DNA of 64,000 bases from Diorhabda sublineata (GCF_026230105.1 NC_079478.1:25683653-25747652); one strand, 5' to 3'. Positions 12,207 through 24,725 are shown, numbered from the stretch's first letter. The notes: generated by a model from the letters alone, not told the origin. Program-made: numbers and translations.

Positions 12207-12480
12207 TGTCTCTTCTTCTACTTCTTGGAGGTCTGTCGATCTGTTAATTCTGAAGCTGCCTCTACATCTTTTCCTGAGGGGTGGATTGCCAACTATCTTT
12301 CCACCTTTTAGGTGGTCTCCCGGGAGGCCTTGAGCCGGGTGGGTTGTTTTCTAGGACTATTCTCTGAAGTTTGTTCTCGTCCATCCGTCTTACATGGTTG
12401 TACCACTGCCTTTTGCGTTGTCTTCCCCATCTTACAATGTCTTGTATCCCGCACTGCTCTTTGACATCTGTGTTTCTTAC
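12207..12480 (-). pseudogene. 5'-truncated non-LTR retrotransposon, C-terminus of the ORF2 polyprotein
   Basis: The minus strand from 12480 encodes 72 codons without a stop. They include CGIQDIVRWGRQRKRQWYNH, VRRMDENKL and NNPPGSRPPGRPPKRWKDSW, the conserved C-terminal tail of a widespread insect non-LTR reverse transcriptase family. A one-base deletion near 12268 makes the frame end at 12262. In the shifted frame the reading would continue EAASELTDRQTSKK to a stop at about 12217. Upstream of 12480 the similarity ends abruptly, as expected of 5' truncation during insertion. The A-rich 3' end points left, at about 12207. Confidence 0.85.
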
Positions 12481-12866
12481 TTTCTTAACGAAATATATTG
12501 TACGTAAAATATTTCATCTGGCTTGATTTGGTTTGATCAATAGCTTGAAATATCTCACTAGTAGCATCTTCAACAATATTCGTAAGAGAATCTTACCAAA
12601 ATCCAGATAAGCAAAAATCAATTCTAGAATTTTTTCATCTTATACATTCAGTTGTCATCTTTTTATGGGGTGTTAACTGACATAGAATTTGAATTTGATA
12701 CTGTCAAATTTTTATATTTTATTACATTGAAAGTTATACGATCGATCAGAGTATTCAGCATTCTAATCAAAGTGGAAACGAGATAACATGGATCTTTCTA
12801 CTTGTTGCTTAGATTCATACCTTCATTTTCTAATTGTTATTATTTCTGTTTTCACCTCCTGATTAC

Positions 12867-13460
12867 ACATTACTCAATATGTTATGTGACTTAACAAAAA
12901 AAACACATTTTTTGCTAAAAATCGATTTTAATCTCCTTCAAGAGCAATATAATCATTCCAACGCTTCTCTAACTTCTCGATGCCGTTTTTGTGGATTTGT
13001 CTTATACCTCAGTTTCAGCAATTGCTTCTTCATTTGAGCTGAGCTCTTACCAGCGAGTGTTTTTTTGATATTAGCCAATAACCAGTAGTTACTGAACACC
13101 AGATGAACTATACGGTGGCAATATGAGGAGGCAATATAGAGTGTACTTTGTTCAATTTTACTATCGACTTGTGAATCTGTGCATTTTCTTGGCGAATCAG
13201 TGGATTTTTCTTCAATATGTTATGCCATTTTTACTTGATTTTTATATTCAAACGATCCAACTACTCTATGTAGCATTCGCTATTGATTATGTCTCCCCAT
13301 TGAAGATAGTCGATGAACAACATTCCATGCGCATCCAAAATACTGAAGTCATAACCTTCCTAGCTGACTGCCTTTGGATGCTTCAGACGTTGTCCACTGG
13401 CTGCAGTGCACTCAGATGATGATACATTCAATTCGCATTTCCATTGAATTTATTGCATCT
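12867..13460 (-). pseudogene. Mariner transposase relic (C-terminal two thirds)
   Basis: Reading the minus strand leftwards from about 13450, successive frames give SARKVMTSVFW, ILDAHGMLFIDYLQWGDIIN, NPLIRQENAQIHKS (the second catalytic Asp position, here Glu), a degraded PPYS motif, NYWLLANIKKTLAGK and IEKLEKRWNDYIALEGD. This is the ordered signature of a mariner transposase. The 3' noncoding end continues to about 12867 beside TA. Many frameshifts and stops are present, and the 5' end was not found. The plus-strand open frame at 13123-13419 is a shadow of this gene. Confidence 0.88.
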
Positions 13461-13631
13461 CAAGTACCAAAAATATTTCTTTTGTTGTAGATGGTACAAA
13501 TTCAAACAGTGCCTGAAATAGCTGGGCACCTGGTGGTGCAGTTTACTTTCCTCTGACAAGCATATGGTATGATTTGGCACGTAGAACATATTTTTCTCTC
13601 CTCACATGCACAAAAATTACATACAAAACTG

Positions 13632-13761
13632 TTAAAGGCAGCTACAGACGTAACTGCAAGCTTTTATGCAGATCTTTCCTACAGACGCTCAACCTTACTA
13701 GCACAAAAAGCTTGATCATGCATGCTTGTCAAGTTTGCAGTTACGTCTGTAGCCGCTTTAA
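13632..13761. mobile_element. 130-bp palindromic MITE (foldback) with TTAA ends
   Basis: The left arm TTAAAGGCAGCTACAGACG (from 13632) is the near-perfect reverse complement of the right arm ending at 13761, which reads CGTCTGTAGCCGCTTTAA. Pairing continues inward through TAACTGCAAGCTT / AAGTTTGCAGTTA, with a second inner set (AGCTTTTATGCA / TGCATGCTTGTC-like) around a short centre. It starts and ends with TTAA, and both ends read TTAAAG/CTTTAA. It has no coding capacity. This is a non-autonomous foldback element whose autonomous partner is unknown. TTAA ends recall piggyBac targets, but the tetranucleotide may simply be part of the palindrome. Confidence 0.8.
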
Positions 13762-14249
13762 GGGATAAGAAGTAGTGATTTAGTTTGAAGATAGTATGTG
13801 GTTTGATGAACTTTGTTTTATTATATGGCAACTATCATTATTGTAAAATTCAAACAATTCATTTAAAATCTATTTTCCTTTGTTCCTATGTCAATAAATA
13901 GAAAGCGCTTCATTTATAAGTGGAAAAATAAAAGCAATACGAAGCACAGTATTTTCAGCTATCCCTTTCTATTTAAAATTTATATTAATGGTATCCATTG
14001 CCCCTAGATTGTGGAGGAACAAATAAATGATTTTATTTAGTAAAAATCTCTCGATTCAGAAAGTTTCAATAGCATTCACAATAACGGGGAATATGAATTC
14101 ATCCGTTAATTTAGATTTTCATGTATAATTGAGCATTACAAGCATCTGTGTCCCACGGGAAAGAAATAAACATTATTGGAAGGTACGAAAGACGCGAGTA
14201 GCAAAAATTTCTACATTTGCTAAAATTATTGTGTGAAACTGAAATAAAA

Positions 14250-14550
14250 AAAACAAACTCGGTGAATCTTTTCCACTGGAGCAATTTCAAGAGAATTTAC
14301 TCAAACTCAACTCAAACTTACCCAACAGACGAAGAGCATTAATTCAGCTTAATTCACATAGTTTAAACATTTCTGTAGATATAAGCAAACTGCAAATCAA
14401 GCTTGGTCAAAGAGCTGAAATAACTGAAACTGAGCCAATGATATACCATGAAGCACAAATTGACGAGATAAATCAAATCCCTCCTTCTCACCTACCTCCC
14501 AACTCCTCGCACATCATGTGTCAGTGCTATCCTGTCCTCATTAAAAAGAT
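14250..14550 (+). other. Candidate host exon (open frame ending at a splice-donor-like site)
   Basis: From about 14246 the plus strand is open for roughly 100 codons, with balanced amino-acid composition: SFPLEQFQENLLKLNSN, RRRALIQLNSHSLNISVD, ITETEPMIYHEAQIDEINQ, SSHIMCQCYPVLIKK. It carries no transposon signature. It ends at AAAGAT|GTAAGA (donor GT at 14551), a good 5' splice site. A possible acceptor is cactggagcaatttcaag at about 14293. I do not recognise the protein. The surrounding DNA is mostly noncoding repeats, so an isolated exon in a long intron, or a decayed exon, is possible. It lies 17 bp from the left TIR of a Tc1-like element. Evidence is compositional only. Confidence 0.35.
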
Positions 14551-14567
14551 GTAAGAATTAATTGAAA

Positions 14568-15746
14568 TTTGAATATCTCTTTGTTCACGTATTGTGGCAC
14601 AATAGTCACTTCTGATTTATTTATTCTAACCTCGTTGGGCGCCAATTTATAACCTTAGATTCACCGGTAGGAGACTCTTCCTCAGGATAAATAAGAATAC
14701 ACCTCAGATGGGGTGAACAATTAATATTGAATTGAACGCCACCAGCTTTTCAACAAACGACGTTAAAAATTGAGAAAAAAAGGAGAAAAGATTGAAACAC
14801 CTTATTAATTGAATTAAAAATAAAAATTAAACAAAATTAAACTATCCCAGGACACGATTATCCAAATTCTTATTTATTGCTTAGAACAATAGAAAAGTTT
14901 CAGCAACAAATTGATTTATTGAAAGAATAATAAATTTTAAACCCCATAGAATTCAAAATTCAATGCTCACATTGACGTTGATAGATATATTTCTATTTTC
15001 TAAATACCAGTCTAAATGTTGCCTTGCAAATCTTAGTCTAGCAACACGATGCTACCTGGTTTGCAAAGGTGCCTGGAGAGCTCTTCTGCTGTGTAGACCA
15101 GCATTCTCAAGGTGTCGACTTATTGATCTATCAGAGATATTTACATTTAGGACATATCGTAAAAGGCTGTTGAGCTTGACACTTGTCATTGATCGATTTC
15201 TTAATGAATTCAATTGCAAAAAACGGTGATCTCGAGGAGTTAAAACTGAAGAATGTCCTTGTCCAGGCCTCTTAGAATGTAAACCGGTCTCTCGAAATCT
15301 TTACACCAGTCTGCCAATGGTTGTGTGGTGTACGCTAAACAAATTTGCCACGATAATTTTGTCTCTGTCCAACTAACTCGGCTATTCTTCCAGCTTTCCG
15401 TTCACTTAACTGCGCCTAACCCTATTCATTTTTTGTTTAACTAGTTTCGACTTTAACACACCTTGATTGACTCAAATACTGCTGTTGACTATATGGTACA
15501 ACAATAGAATGAACGAATTTTGAAAAACCACAAAACACTTATTTGGTGACAAATTCCCTACAATTCACTTTCATTTGAAGTGTAGTTGAACAAGAATTCG
15601 CATACATCCATATATTTTAGATATTCAATTGCTTCAATGAAGTGGGAGATCTGAGATCTGAGAACAAATTCAATTTTTTAAAAACTTGAATAAATGAATC
15701 AGAAGCGACTATTGTGCCATAATAGATGAACAAAGGAATATTCAAA
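14568..15746 (-). mobile_element. Tc1-like transposon with TIRs, internally degraded
   Basis: Imperfect terminal inverted repeats of about 55 bp bound the element. The left runs from 14568 (TTTGAATATCTCTTTGTTCA) and the right ends at 15746. Both contain TGGCACAATAGTC and CTTCTGATT in inverse orientation. A TA lies within each end at 14574-14575 and 15739-15740, so the precise terminus could be a few bases inward. The interior carries a minus-strand transposase N-terminal relic, but no DDE half is visible. The copy therefore looks non-autonomous. Confidence 0.85.
14980..15420 (-). pseudogene. Tc1-like transposase N-terminal relic
   Basis: Translating the minus strand from about 15410 gives, with interruptions, ERKAGRIAELVG, then FIKKSINDKCQAQQPFTI and HRVARLRFARQHLDWYL. 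This is the order of the paired-like DNA-binding region and linker of Tc1 transposases. Several stops and frameshifts break it. Nothing like the WSDE or SPDLNPIE catalytic motifs is found before the left TIR, so the catalytic half is deleted or unrecognisable. The plus-strand open frame at 14963-15229 is its shadow. Confidence 0.75.
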
Positions 15747-17006
15747 ATGTTTTAAGAGAAAACATAATAATCCGAATGGCATGTTACATCCCCTCTCCTA
15801 GGAGAAAAGATAAATTCAAGGAATCACTTTTTTTCTATAAACTTACCGTTTTACGAGGATAAAAATCAAAACAACAAAGTAGAAGTGATTAGCAACAAGA
15901 AAATTCAGTAGTGCTCACAAACACTCAATTCGGGGGATTGATTGAAAAAGATGTATTAAATAGGATGATGGAGAAAATAAAATTTATCATAGTATAATAA
16001 TATCCATAATATTTGAATTCAATTGATGATGGGATCACCAAAATAATTCTCTAGCACGAATGGCTATTTCATTTACTCTTAAATGGCATTTGAGGGTTGA
16101 CGAAGTACAATAAATTGCACTGATAAAAGGTTGACTACATTTCTTAATCCGTCTGAACGCTTTTTTTCTTTCTTCAAAAGTTGTCATTAAGGTATCATGA
16201 AATGTTTCTGTAGAAGAAATGCTTTCTCAATTATAAAGACGAAGGGTATTGTATAGCCAACAAGTTTTAAGGGTTAGTTATTAGGTAAGTTCAAATGCTC
16301 ATTTCGTATTTTTTTGTCAACACTGAGCTTTAGCTTAGTTTTCATGTACAAGAAACATATAGGTTGTTTATTTCAGCTGCCTCAGTTCAGCTTTGAACAT
16401 AGCTAAGCTGTCAATCTACTAGGCATGAAAAATTATTTCAATATAACTATTGAAAAAATATGATATGATTATAGTAAAAAGATTCAATACTATTTAGTAA
16501 CTTCTCACGAACTACACAAATAAATGTATATATTACAAATTACATATAAATTTTTGTTTTTCTCGCTGAATTTTCTTACGATCTCTAAGAATTATTCATG
16601 TTTGGAGAAAAGTACGTATTAATTTTGACCCCAAACAATAAAACCCGGATATCATGAAACAAACAGGGTTATAAAGAATCTTATGTCTGTTATCTTTCGA
16701 CCAACAACTATAAATATATATGCTTTGATTCTAAATGTTCGTGTTATTTTATCGATCGTACGTATATCCCAGAAATTTGAAAACTTGGATATCGATGCAA
16801 GATTTTTTATGTACAAGCGTCTATAACAATAATCTGAGCTTTTCACTGTAGATGTTCTGAAAAAAAATTCATATTCTCCTTTTATGATATACAATTTATC
16901 GTGAACAACGGACCTTCTCTGATTTTAAGGAATCGGATATGAATCTCAAAAGTTAGTCCTATAGAAAGTTTGATTATAATATAATGAAAGAATTTACAAT
17001 CTAATA
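15747..17006. other. Unassigned AT-rich DNA
   Basis: No gene or repeat is recognised here. A minus-strand open frame at 16652-16894 encodes an unplaced peptide. Confidence 0.5.
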
Positions 17007-17008
17007 TA

Positions 17009-17700
17009 CGTGGCGTGGTTCATAAGTTCTCGTATAGTGCTTTATCAAAGGATTGGCACTTAACATTTCGCTGGGGACAAGAATCATTAGAAGATGAACC
17101 AGTGCGGGTGGTTATGTGACAATAATTACTGCAGAAAATATTTTATTTGTGGAAGTAATTGTTCTAAGTCAGTGGCGCATAAAAACAAACGTAATTTCAG
17201 CTCAGACGTGCATTTTCAAACCAAGGATTCCACAAAAGCATCCAATATGATAGGAATTATATAATTATAGTTCAATTAGTGTCAAATAGAGTGTTTTGAG
17301 TGCTTTTTAGAGCTTTGCCTGAGGTGCAATGAAAATTTAATCCGATCAGTTGTAAAGAGTGATGAAACTAAGGTTTTCATGAAGTGGAAGCGAAAAAGAG
17401 AGATAGTGCCAAAAAGTAAAAGCAACGAGAAACACCAAGAAGTTGATAGCTATAGTTTTTATTGATTCTAAGGAATCAGACACAATTCTGAACGCTGCAG
17501 ATTTACTCTGTCTTACTAAGTCATTTACGTCACAAAATTATCGAGAAAAAAACGCGGCCGAGGTGTCAACTTGCTCCATGACAATCTCCAGTTTACACTG
17601 CTTCGCTTCCCAAGGCTACTGTATACGAATGTGACTTGTCACACTCTCAATCCGATTTAGAAGATCTTGTGTAAAAGATTGAGAAAAAATCACGAATGGT
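17009..17700 (+). pseudogene. Mariner relic with a recognisable 5' terminus
   Basis: A mariner-like terminus, CGTGGCGTGGTTCATAAGTT, begins at 17009 next to TA. Downstream plus-strand frames give GQESLEDEPVRVV (N-terminal region), VVKSDETKVFMKW (around the first catalytic Asp, D-E-T), KLIAIVFIDSKESDTI and VNLLHDNLQFT (second catalytic Asp, H-D-N). Frameshifts and stops are frequent and the C-terminus fades near 17700. The order and spacing of the motifs make a mariner origin likely, although single segments are weak. Confidence 0.7.
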
Positions 17701-19243
17701 AATTAGATATACATTCATAGCTGGTCTGACTGAGTTTATAACCTAGTATATTAGAACTGCGTTGTATGTTAGCAGACGTTACTTTTTCAAACTTATCGAG
17801 AGCAATAGTGATTCTAATGAAATATTCGTGTTTCCTTGGATAACAGAATCGAAGTCAATATAACTTTAGTCAGTTGTGTGATTTCAAAACTCCTGAAATT
17901 CAGAGTTCTAAAGAATCTCCGTCATTGGTTTTTCATGATAAACGGTACACAATGGCAATACGAGATGGCAATATATCGAACAATGTATCCATTCTCCTTA
18001 TCTCTCGTGATTTCTATCCATTCTGCCAAATAATTAGAGATACTTTATAGAGATAATCACGAATACAAATGATGTGTACTGAACGCATGCAATTATTTCA
18101 GGTTACCTTAGATTTTTCAGAATAAGCGTCCAGTATTATATGCGCAATTTAATATAATGTAATATGTTACATGCAGTCATTAGTGACTCTCCCAACATCA
18201 ACTGAAATATCCTAAATAACATCATTAATATGGGAATAATATACCTAAAAACAACAATACAAGTATAAAAACTGTGTTTGAAAAATGAACCAATCCGTAC
18301 TTATTTCAAAAATCCGAACTAATATGATCTAATTTGTTACACTAAGAGCGTTAGTAACTAGTTAGTATGTCGATAAAAGCCAATATTGTTGATATTTTTT
18401 ATCTAAAATCACCCTTGTTCCATATGATCGCTTCATCGACTACTCTCCTGTAAGGGGTTAATAACTAAGTATAACTTTTTTTACAGTTATTAAAAATTGA
18501 CTTGAAGAGACCAGGTGAGTAATTTCTTCATAACCTCATGATTTCTTGTGATCTACTCAATTTGTACAATACTGAAATGTTCCTTGAACTACAAATAAGT
18601 GAAGAATATTAACAAGCTGATTATTAAGAACATAAAGGGTCTAACTTCACTATTTGCTGAAGAACATGATATGTATTCATTGTGTCTACTCAGTCACATA
18701 ATAGGCAGCCTTTATACTAGAAATTTCTATCCCTATGCGTTTATTACAGTGCCTGTAATATGATCACGATAATGCATCCTAACAGAGAAATACATATATG
18801 GATTGACAGATAGGCAGATGTAAAGTCTACCTAAAATCCGCTACTGCCAGTAATATGCTCCAAGGATCTAGTTAATATGAATAGAGTGATGTCTGTAATT
18901 TCTCCAAAATAAAAAATAAACAAAATTGACTTAAATTCTTGTTGAATATAGTTTTATTAGAATTATTGTACTTTTCTAGGTAAATATGATGTCCAATAGA
19001 TCGCAAAAAACTTTGTTTTGAGGGTTCTTCCAACCACAACAATGATGAAACCCTTTTCTCTATGTGTATCCACTATTCCCAATGTTTGGGTGAGAATTCG
19101 AAGCACATATATTCAAGCTTTGTAACGATATGTATTGAATCTGGTCACTCGTAAACAGATATTCCAATTCCAGTTATTAAGTGATTGAAAAAATATATAT
19201 TGTTCCGCTTTAATGAAATAATTCACACCAAAAACAAGAGGTA
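17701..19243. other. Unassigned AT-rich DNA
   Basis: No gene, inverted repeat or family motif is seen. The open frame at 17836-18033 has no recognisable content. Confidence 0.5.
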
Positions 19244-19960
19244 TCAACTACAAAAGTGACTATTTAAGTTTTGAGATGAAACATGTAATTTAAACGCATT
19301 AACCTCTTCTTCGTGTAAAGAAAACCGTTGATCTCGCCATTTATTTTTAATCTGCGGTATTAAGAAGAAATAATTATGTGCAAAACAAGGACTGTACGGC
19401 ATACGACCTATCCATTCGATGTTTTGACTGTTTAAAAACGTTTTTGTTGGAACTGATGCGGGAAAACTCATCTTCATGGTGGATAATGATTCGTCTCCTG
19501 TGATTCTCTCCCCTGACAAACAAATGCTGCTGTACTTTTCACAATTGACCGTTCAACGTTACTCTTATGGAACGGTGGCAATATGTCCAGTTATTCCGAA
19601 AAAACAGGTGACCATTTCATTGAAGTACTTCGTACGGGAACAACTTTTGTTAAATTTGGCTCATATTGAAAGATCCATCCAGTGGATTCTTATATAGTAT
19701 TATGTTTATATGTATAGATTCATAATTAGATGCGTTTTTTGAAGCACCGTAAGTGAACTTTGCTTGCACCAAGCGACACAAGCTTTCTTTGAGCGATTAG
19801 TAAAATTATGCGGTATCCATGGCGAACAAATCGTTTTGATAGCCATATATTCATACAATATTGTATGTATGCAAGTGGAATTAATGTTCAAATATGCCCC
19901 AATCTCACGGCACTCCATATCATGATCTTGCATGGGAACGAACAAAAAAGCAGAATTCAG
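19244..19960 (-). pseudogene. Mariner transposase relic
   Basis: On the minus strand the frame at 19945-19706 encodes CREIGAYLNINSTCIHTIL and WIPHNFTNRSKKACVAWCKQ, the helix-turn-helix and linker of a mariner transposase. The middle region (WIFQYEPNLTKVVPVRST, then VFSE*LDILPP) lies at about 19520-19690 in other frames. The frame from 19519 ends with NIEWIGRMPYSP and FFLIPQIKNKWRDQRFS, the C-terminal motifs. In that frame the catalytic Asp of the SPDLAP-type motif reads PYSPCF. A deletion removes the segment with the second Asp. It resembles the family at 52.3-53.3 kb. Confidence 0.88.
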
Positions 19961-22443
19961 AATACAGAAATGAAATTTGTAATAAAAATAGAGAATTAAA
20001 AAGATACGATCAAGAAGGAATAACTTTATGAGAGGAAATTTGAACTTTAAATTTACTCACTCACAACAAAATCAAGGAAGGATAGAAGAAGAACGAATGT
20101 TATTATTATGGAAGATTCATATGAAGCAGAGAGAGCTAAACAGAAGAAATACTGGTGGCATGGAAAGAACCAGGAGGAATTATGGTAGGGAATAAAAAAA
20201 ATTCACAGGCTAGAGAAGGTAGGCAGGCATCAGGATTAAGTGAGTGTTTAACTTGTGCAATTTCATCAACTACCTTCCTTGTGTTAGTTCCGTTTTTGCT
20301 TTTGCATGGTTCTCATTTGAAATCTTTTGTAGAATTCTACCCTCGTCATTCCTAATGCATAACAATATTGAATGACATCTTCAAATTTTGCTAAGAATCG
20401 ACATTACTAAGATTTAAAATGTTTGTCGACTTATAAAGTAACAAAACCAAAAATCATCGTTTTGTTAAATATAGAGATGAATACACAAGCTATGCATGTG
20501 TGCATGAGGCAAATTTCATATTTGGTAGTTATGTACAACTTTACACACGCTATATGAATAGTGATAATGTATGTAGGTGAATAATCCTGATAATAAAATT
20601 AACCGACAGGTACTAGCATTTTAAAAAGTAATATTATGTTAAGCATTGAGCTACCAAAACACTCATATTCTATATAAATAACAAATTATTCAAGAGTAGT
20701 CCACTCTACGTCTAATAAATCTTACTTTTATCATTCTGCGAGTATAGCTATTAAGGCTCACCTTCGCCTTAGTACACAAGATCAAAACCATTATCTCCGA
20801 CATGCACTACATTAAACTTACTATGTCTGCAGATACATACACAAATTAACAGTATGGGATGGGTAAATACCATGAAATTCTATCACGTTTTCCGAACATC
20901 GTGATTAAATTCAATTTCGGACGAGTCATAAAACCAATGTAGTAACTTGTTATCGCAAGCAAAGTAAAATTGAAAATCAGATGAAAACTTCAATATTAAC
21001 TAGGATTTAACTTCTATTATTCCATGGACAGAAATCAGTCGTCTCAGGCTATCAAAGAAGTAATTGAAAACTAAAGAAAGGCGTCACAGACATTTGGGAA
21101 CGATAACATCCTCCTCAAATGTCTTTATCCTGTGTCGTCATCATCTAACTTTATAATCTAAACCGATAGATATTGCTCCAATGCGGTTTCAATTTCACGG
21201 TCAAAATGATCATACCCGTTTTTATTTTGCTTTAGCGTTACACTCATTGCCTTCGGCAATTGAAGCTTCGGAGAGATCGATTTTATATCTTTTATTAAGT
21301 TTCATATCGGAAGTGGTTCAATTGAAAATATGTAGTGTTATGTTATCAAACGTAAGTAATTTTATAAGGAAATTTGCTAATCATATTATGTGTTCTATAT
21401 CACCCATTGGATCAAATGTATGGAATAGGTGAATGATATTTGGGTGATTGTGTTATTTTCTCTTCTATTAGTTGTTGTGCTGATACAAAAATTGAACACT
21501 GCAATATCTTCATAAATATAACAACTATTATCTAGCACTATTTCTTCCATTTATAATAGATTCACTTAAAGACGTTGATAGCTTTTCAAAATGACGAAAA
21601 TTTCTAGCCAAATATATCCCTAATTTGAATTCTATGTACCACTATTAAGCTTGTGAACTGATGGAGTGAATCTATGGACAAACTTATGTTACATAATTCA
21701 TTCAAAGAGCAAGTTCAACACTTAGCCTAATAACAGTATTTCTATTGATCCAAAGAAAAACTAATATACAAGTAAAGAAAACATTCGGTCATCTGGCAAC
21801 GTTGTGAGCCAGCTATTATTTCTTGAGAGTAGTATTTCTTCGGCTTCTTAACAAGGAACCGTTAAGTGGTTTTATATTACGGATTACAGAAATGTGATTG
21901 TTATTATAGTAATGATGAGAATGGAGGCGCAGACAATGATTAAGACGTAAAGGCATTAGAAGTAATGATTCTATGGTCAGAACAAACAACCACTGACAGC
22001 CAGTTGAACTTGTGCGATCAACACAGTGTCTTATAATTCTAGCCCAGCTCATAAATTTTGTTAATCAATTATGAAATTTCAAACGAGCTGTTTTGAAGAA
22101 CATTGGAAAGCTACAATACATTAACTTTATCCATTATCCAGCGTAAGTTGATGTGTTAATGCTACTTGTGCTAATTATAAAGGAATGAAACATACACAAA
22201 CATAGTCTCAAGTCATATAGTTCATATTGTAATGATTTTCTTGTTTAATTAAACCATTTCTAGCAGTGTAGTAGATTTTTAAACAGTCTCTTACTCAATT
22301 TATTTACACATTGACACTTGATAATCACTATTAGAAACAATTAACTATTCACTAGTTATATAATTCATTTGAATTTTCTAGTTACGTTTCACTATTTAAT
22401 AATAAATTAATCAGTTATTATTTACTATTGAAAACAAATTACC
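19961..22443. other. Unassigned DNA
   Basis: Nothing is recognised here. An open frame at 21181-21432 (plus, 83 codons) and one at 21816-22052 (minus) are unplaced. A short inverted repeat (agacatttg / caaatgtct) lies near 21087-21124. Confidence 0.5.
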
Positions 22444-22492
22444 AATATTCAACATATAAGGTGAATATTCAACATATAAGTTGAATATAAGG
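22444..22492. repeat. Short tandem repeat, 20-bp unit, about 2.4 copies
   Basis: The unit AATATTCAACATATAAGGTG is followed directly by the same unit with one change (ggtg to gttg) and a partial third copy (aatataagg). Confidence 0.9.
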
Positions 22493-23154
22493 TTTGTGTT
22501 AGATCTATTGACCAATTCTTCCACATTTACCACCCCTTCCAAAGCCTAGTGTGACGTTTATGTCACAATAGAAGGTATACCGGATTTTTCTTTTTTTTTA
22601 TTGTTTGGGGTGCGTACCTGTAGCTGGCTCCAACAGTCAGTTTAGCGCATATAGTGAGTTCAAATATTTAGTATTTGTGTTTCTACTGCAGTTTGAAAAT
22701 TGGCCTGAAATGAATTTCGATCATGATGCATGGTCATTTTATGTTATATATTTATTAGGAATTTCAGTTGTTCGTGTTTTGATTTCATTTGGTTCAAGAA
22801 TTAAAACAAACAAAATCTTAAATTTGAAAAAAAACATGGGGTTTATATTTTTGGTCTTAACTCAGCGTAACAAATATGTCTCACTAGGATTTGGAACTAC
22901 CTTTTAACAATTTTCAAGATAGCCTCTCAGATTATAAATTTATTTTATAACAGTTCTCAATTACTCAGGATTTTTCAGAACTTTTCTGTTATATCAATGT
23001 GAATTCCTATCCGCCATCGCTCTGTAATTGATAAATAGTTCCACGCAGGAATAACGGCTTAATCCTTGTTTGCCTTTCTTAAAAATGAAATAATAATTAT
23101 AGTTTATGCCAAGATATGTATTTTCAAATTATACTTCATCAAACACTTATTTTT
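22493..23154. other. Flank upstream of the piggyBac relic, unassigned
   Basis: An open frame of 100 codons (22605-22907, plus) has hydrophobic stretches, but I do not recognise it. It may belong to the 5' part of the piggyBac element or be noncoding. No clear piggyBac terminal repeat was found. Confidence 0.4.
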
Positions 23155-24725
23155 GGTATTGCGTACAATTTCGTTTGTGGGTGGTTTCACTATTGAAGAG
23201 GCTCTCCATATCCTAGAAGGGGATGAATATGCTGCACAACCTAATGGAAATGATGTCCAAGAAGAAGCTGGAATTTATATTGCTCCACCTGAACCAAATA
23301 TTCTGACAGACGAGGACAGTGCGGATGAAGAAGAAGGAGGACTCATGGACAAACTAACTACTAGGCAGTTAACTAGTGATGGAGAAATTGTTCTTCCCGC
23401 CTTGGGATGAAATTAGAAGTGTCTATATATGCGAAAAATAGTGAAAAATGGATTGAAGGTGATTTACTAAATATTCAATATGATAAATCACTACAGGGTC
23501 TTACGAACTTTTCAAATATATTACTCATGTAGAATTCTTTGAAAAGATGAAAAGTAACAGATGAGATTTCTCTATTTTTCAGAGATGAGTCGAATAAGTA
23601 TGCCTTATTCAAAAAAATGATCCCCAGATTTTTGTGGATGAAATCAAAGCTTCCATAGGCATACTTTTATTAAGCAAATATGGAGACTAACCAGGCAAGA
23701 GGTTTTATTCGAAAACAAAGCTGGATGTTCATATTGTCTTGGTTTTCGATTGGATGAGAAGAGATAGGTTCATACAAATTATGAAATACATGCCTGCTGC
23801 TGACAACAGGAAACTCGACTTAAAAGACTAAATAAATATGAATAAATGTAAAATATTATGGCCGCCATGAATATAAAGAGTTCATACGCGGGAAGCTAAT
23901 CTGTTTTGGTTATAAAGTATGGTGTCTCAACACAAAAGCTGGATACCTGATTGACTTCGAAATATACCAAGGGAAGACCCAGGTATCAAATGAAACATAT
24001 AAAGAGACATTTGGAAAAGCTGCAGCCCCCCTCTTATTCTGCTTTTGGAAAATTTTCCAGAAGAAAAAAAATTATCTTCACCATATATTTGGATAACTTG
24101 TTTACTAGTGCCTCAAAGAATGAGACTATCATGGAACAGCCACAATTTCAGAGAACCGGATTCCAAAAGATTTCCCGCTGCCGAATAAAGCGACCATGAG
24201 CAAAATGGAGAGATCGAATTGTCATTTTCAAATGGGTTGACAATAATGAAGTTTCTGTCGCTTCGCCAACCTATAGCGTGTAACCAGCAGCGAAGATCAA
24301 AATATTTTGCTATAGAAAGAAAAAAAAATATATCAAATTCTCAACAACTTGATAAACCAGTACAAGAAAAGCGTAAATGAAGACATCGATCAGAAGAGAA
24401 TAAGTATTCATGAGAAGAAATGGTGATGGCCGTTATTTACGTGGCTGATTGATGCTGCCATGGATAACGCATGGCTAATGTATAGGCCAGCTGGGCACGC
24501 AAGTTGCCAAAAGCTGCAATTCAGGAGAGCTGTTGTTTGGTTCTACTTGGAGAGGTATAAAACACCAACAGGGTTACCATGCCTTCCACGTCTTCAAGTT
24601 CCAGATCATCGATCGGATATTATATGATCGGGTAGACCACGTGGTGTAAAAGTGAAACCTGTACGAGTACTGTGTAAGGTGGATTTGTGCATAAAATGTT
24701 TCCATCCATACCACAAAAAGTGAGG
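23155..24725 (+). pseudogene. piggyBac transposase relic (PGBD-like type)
   Basis: The plus strand encodes a decayed piggyBac transposase. The frame at 23170-23410 has FTIEEALHILEGDEYA and the acidic motif NILTDEDSADEEEGGLMDKL, typical of PGBD2/3/4-like N-termini. Later frames give [71 protein letters not shown] and YLDNLFTS, the last holding a catalytic Asp. It ends with a cysteine/histidine segment (CVRWICA, then IHTTK in a shifted frame) near 24720. The stretch that should carry the first catalytic Asp, just before the YYGRH segment at 23858, is missing. Many stops and frameshifts are present, and terminal repeats were not identified. Confidence 0.9.

Noticed and set aside
13123..13419. 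98-codon plus-strand open frame
   Set aside because: It is the antisense shadow of the mariner relic at 12867-13460, whose motifs are clear on the minus strand.
21181..21432. 83-codon open frame with hydrophobic stretches, possibly a receptor exon
   Set aside because: No family motif is present and the length is within chance expectation for AT-rich DNA. The following GGTGAAT is a weak donor.
22605..22907. 100-codon open frame on the plus strand upstream of the piggyBac relic
   Set aside because: There is no recognisable domain, it has an AT-driven composition, and no promoter or splice evidence supports it. I could not link it to piggyBac, so it is not called as a gene.
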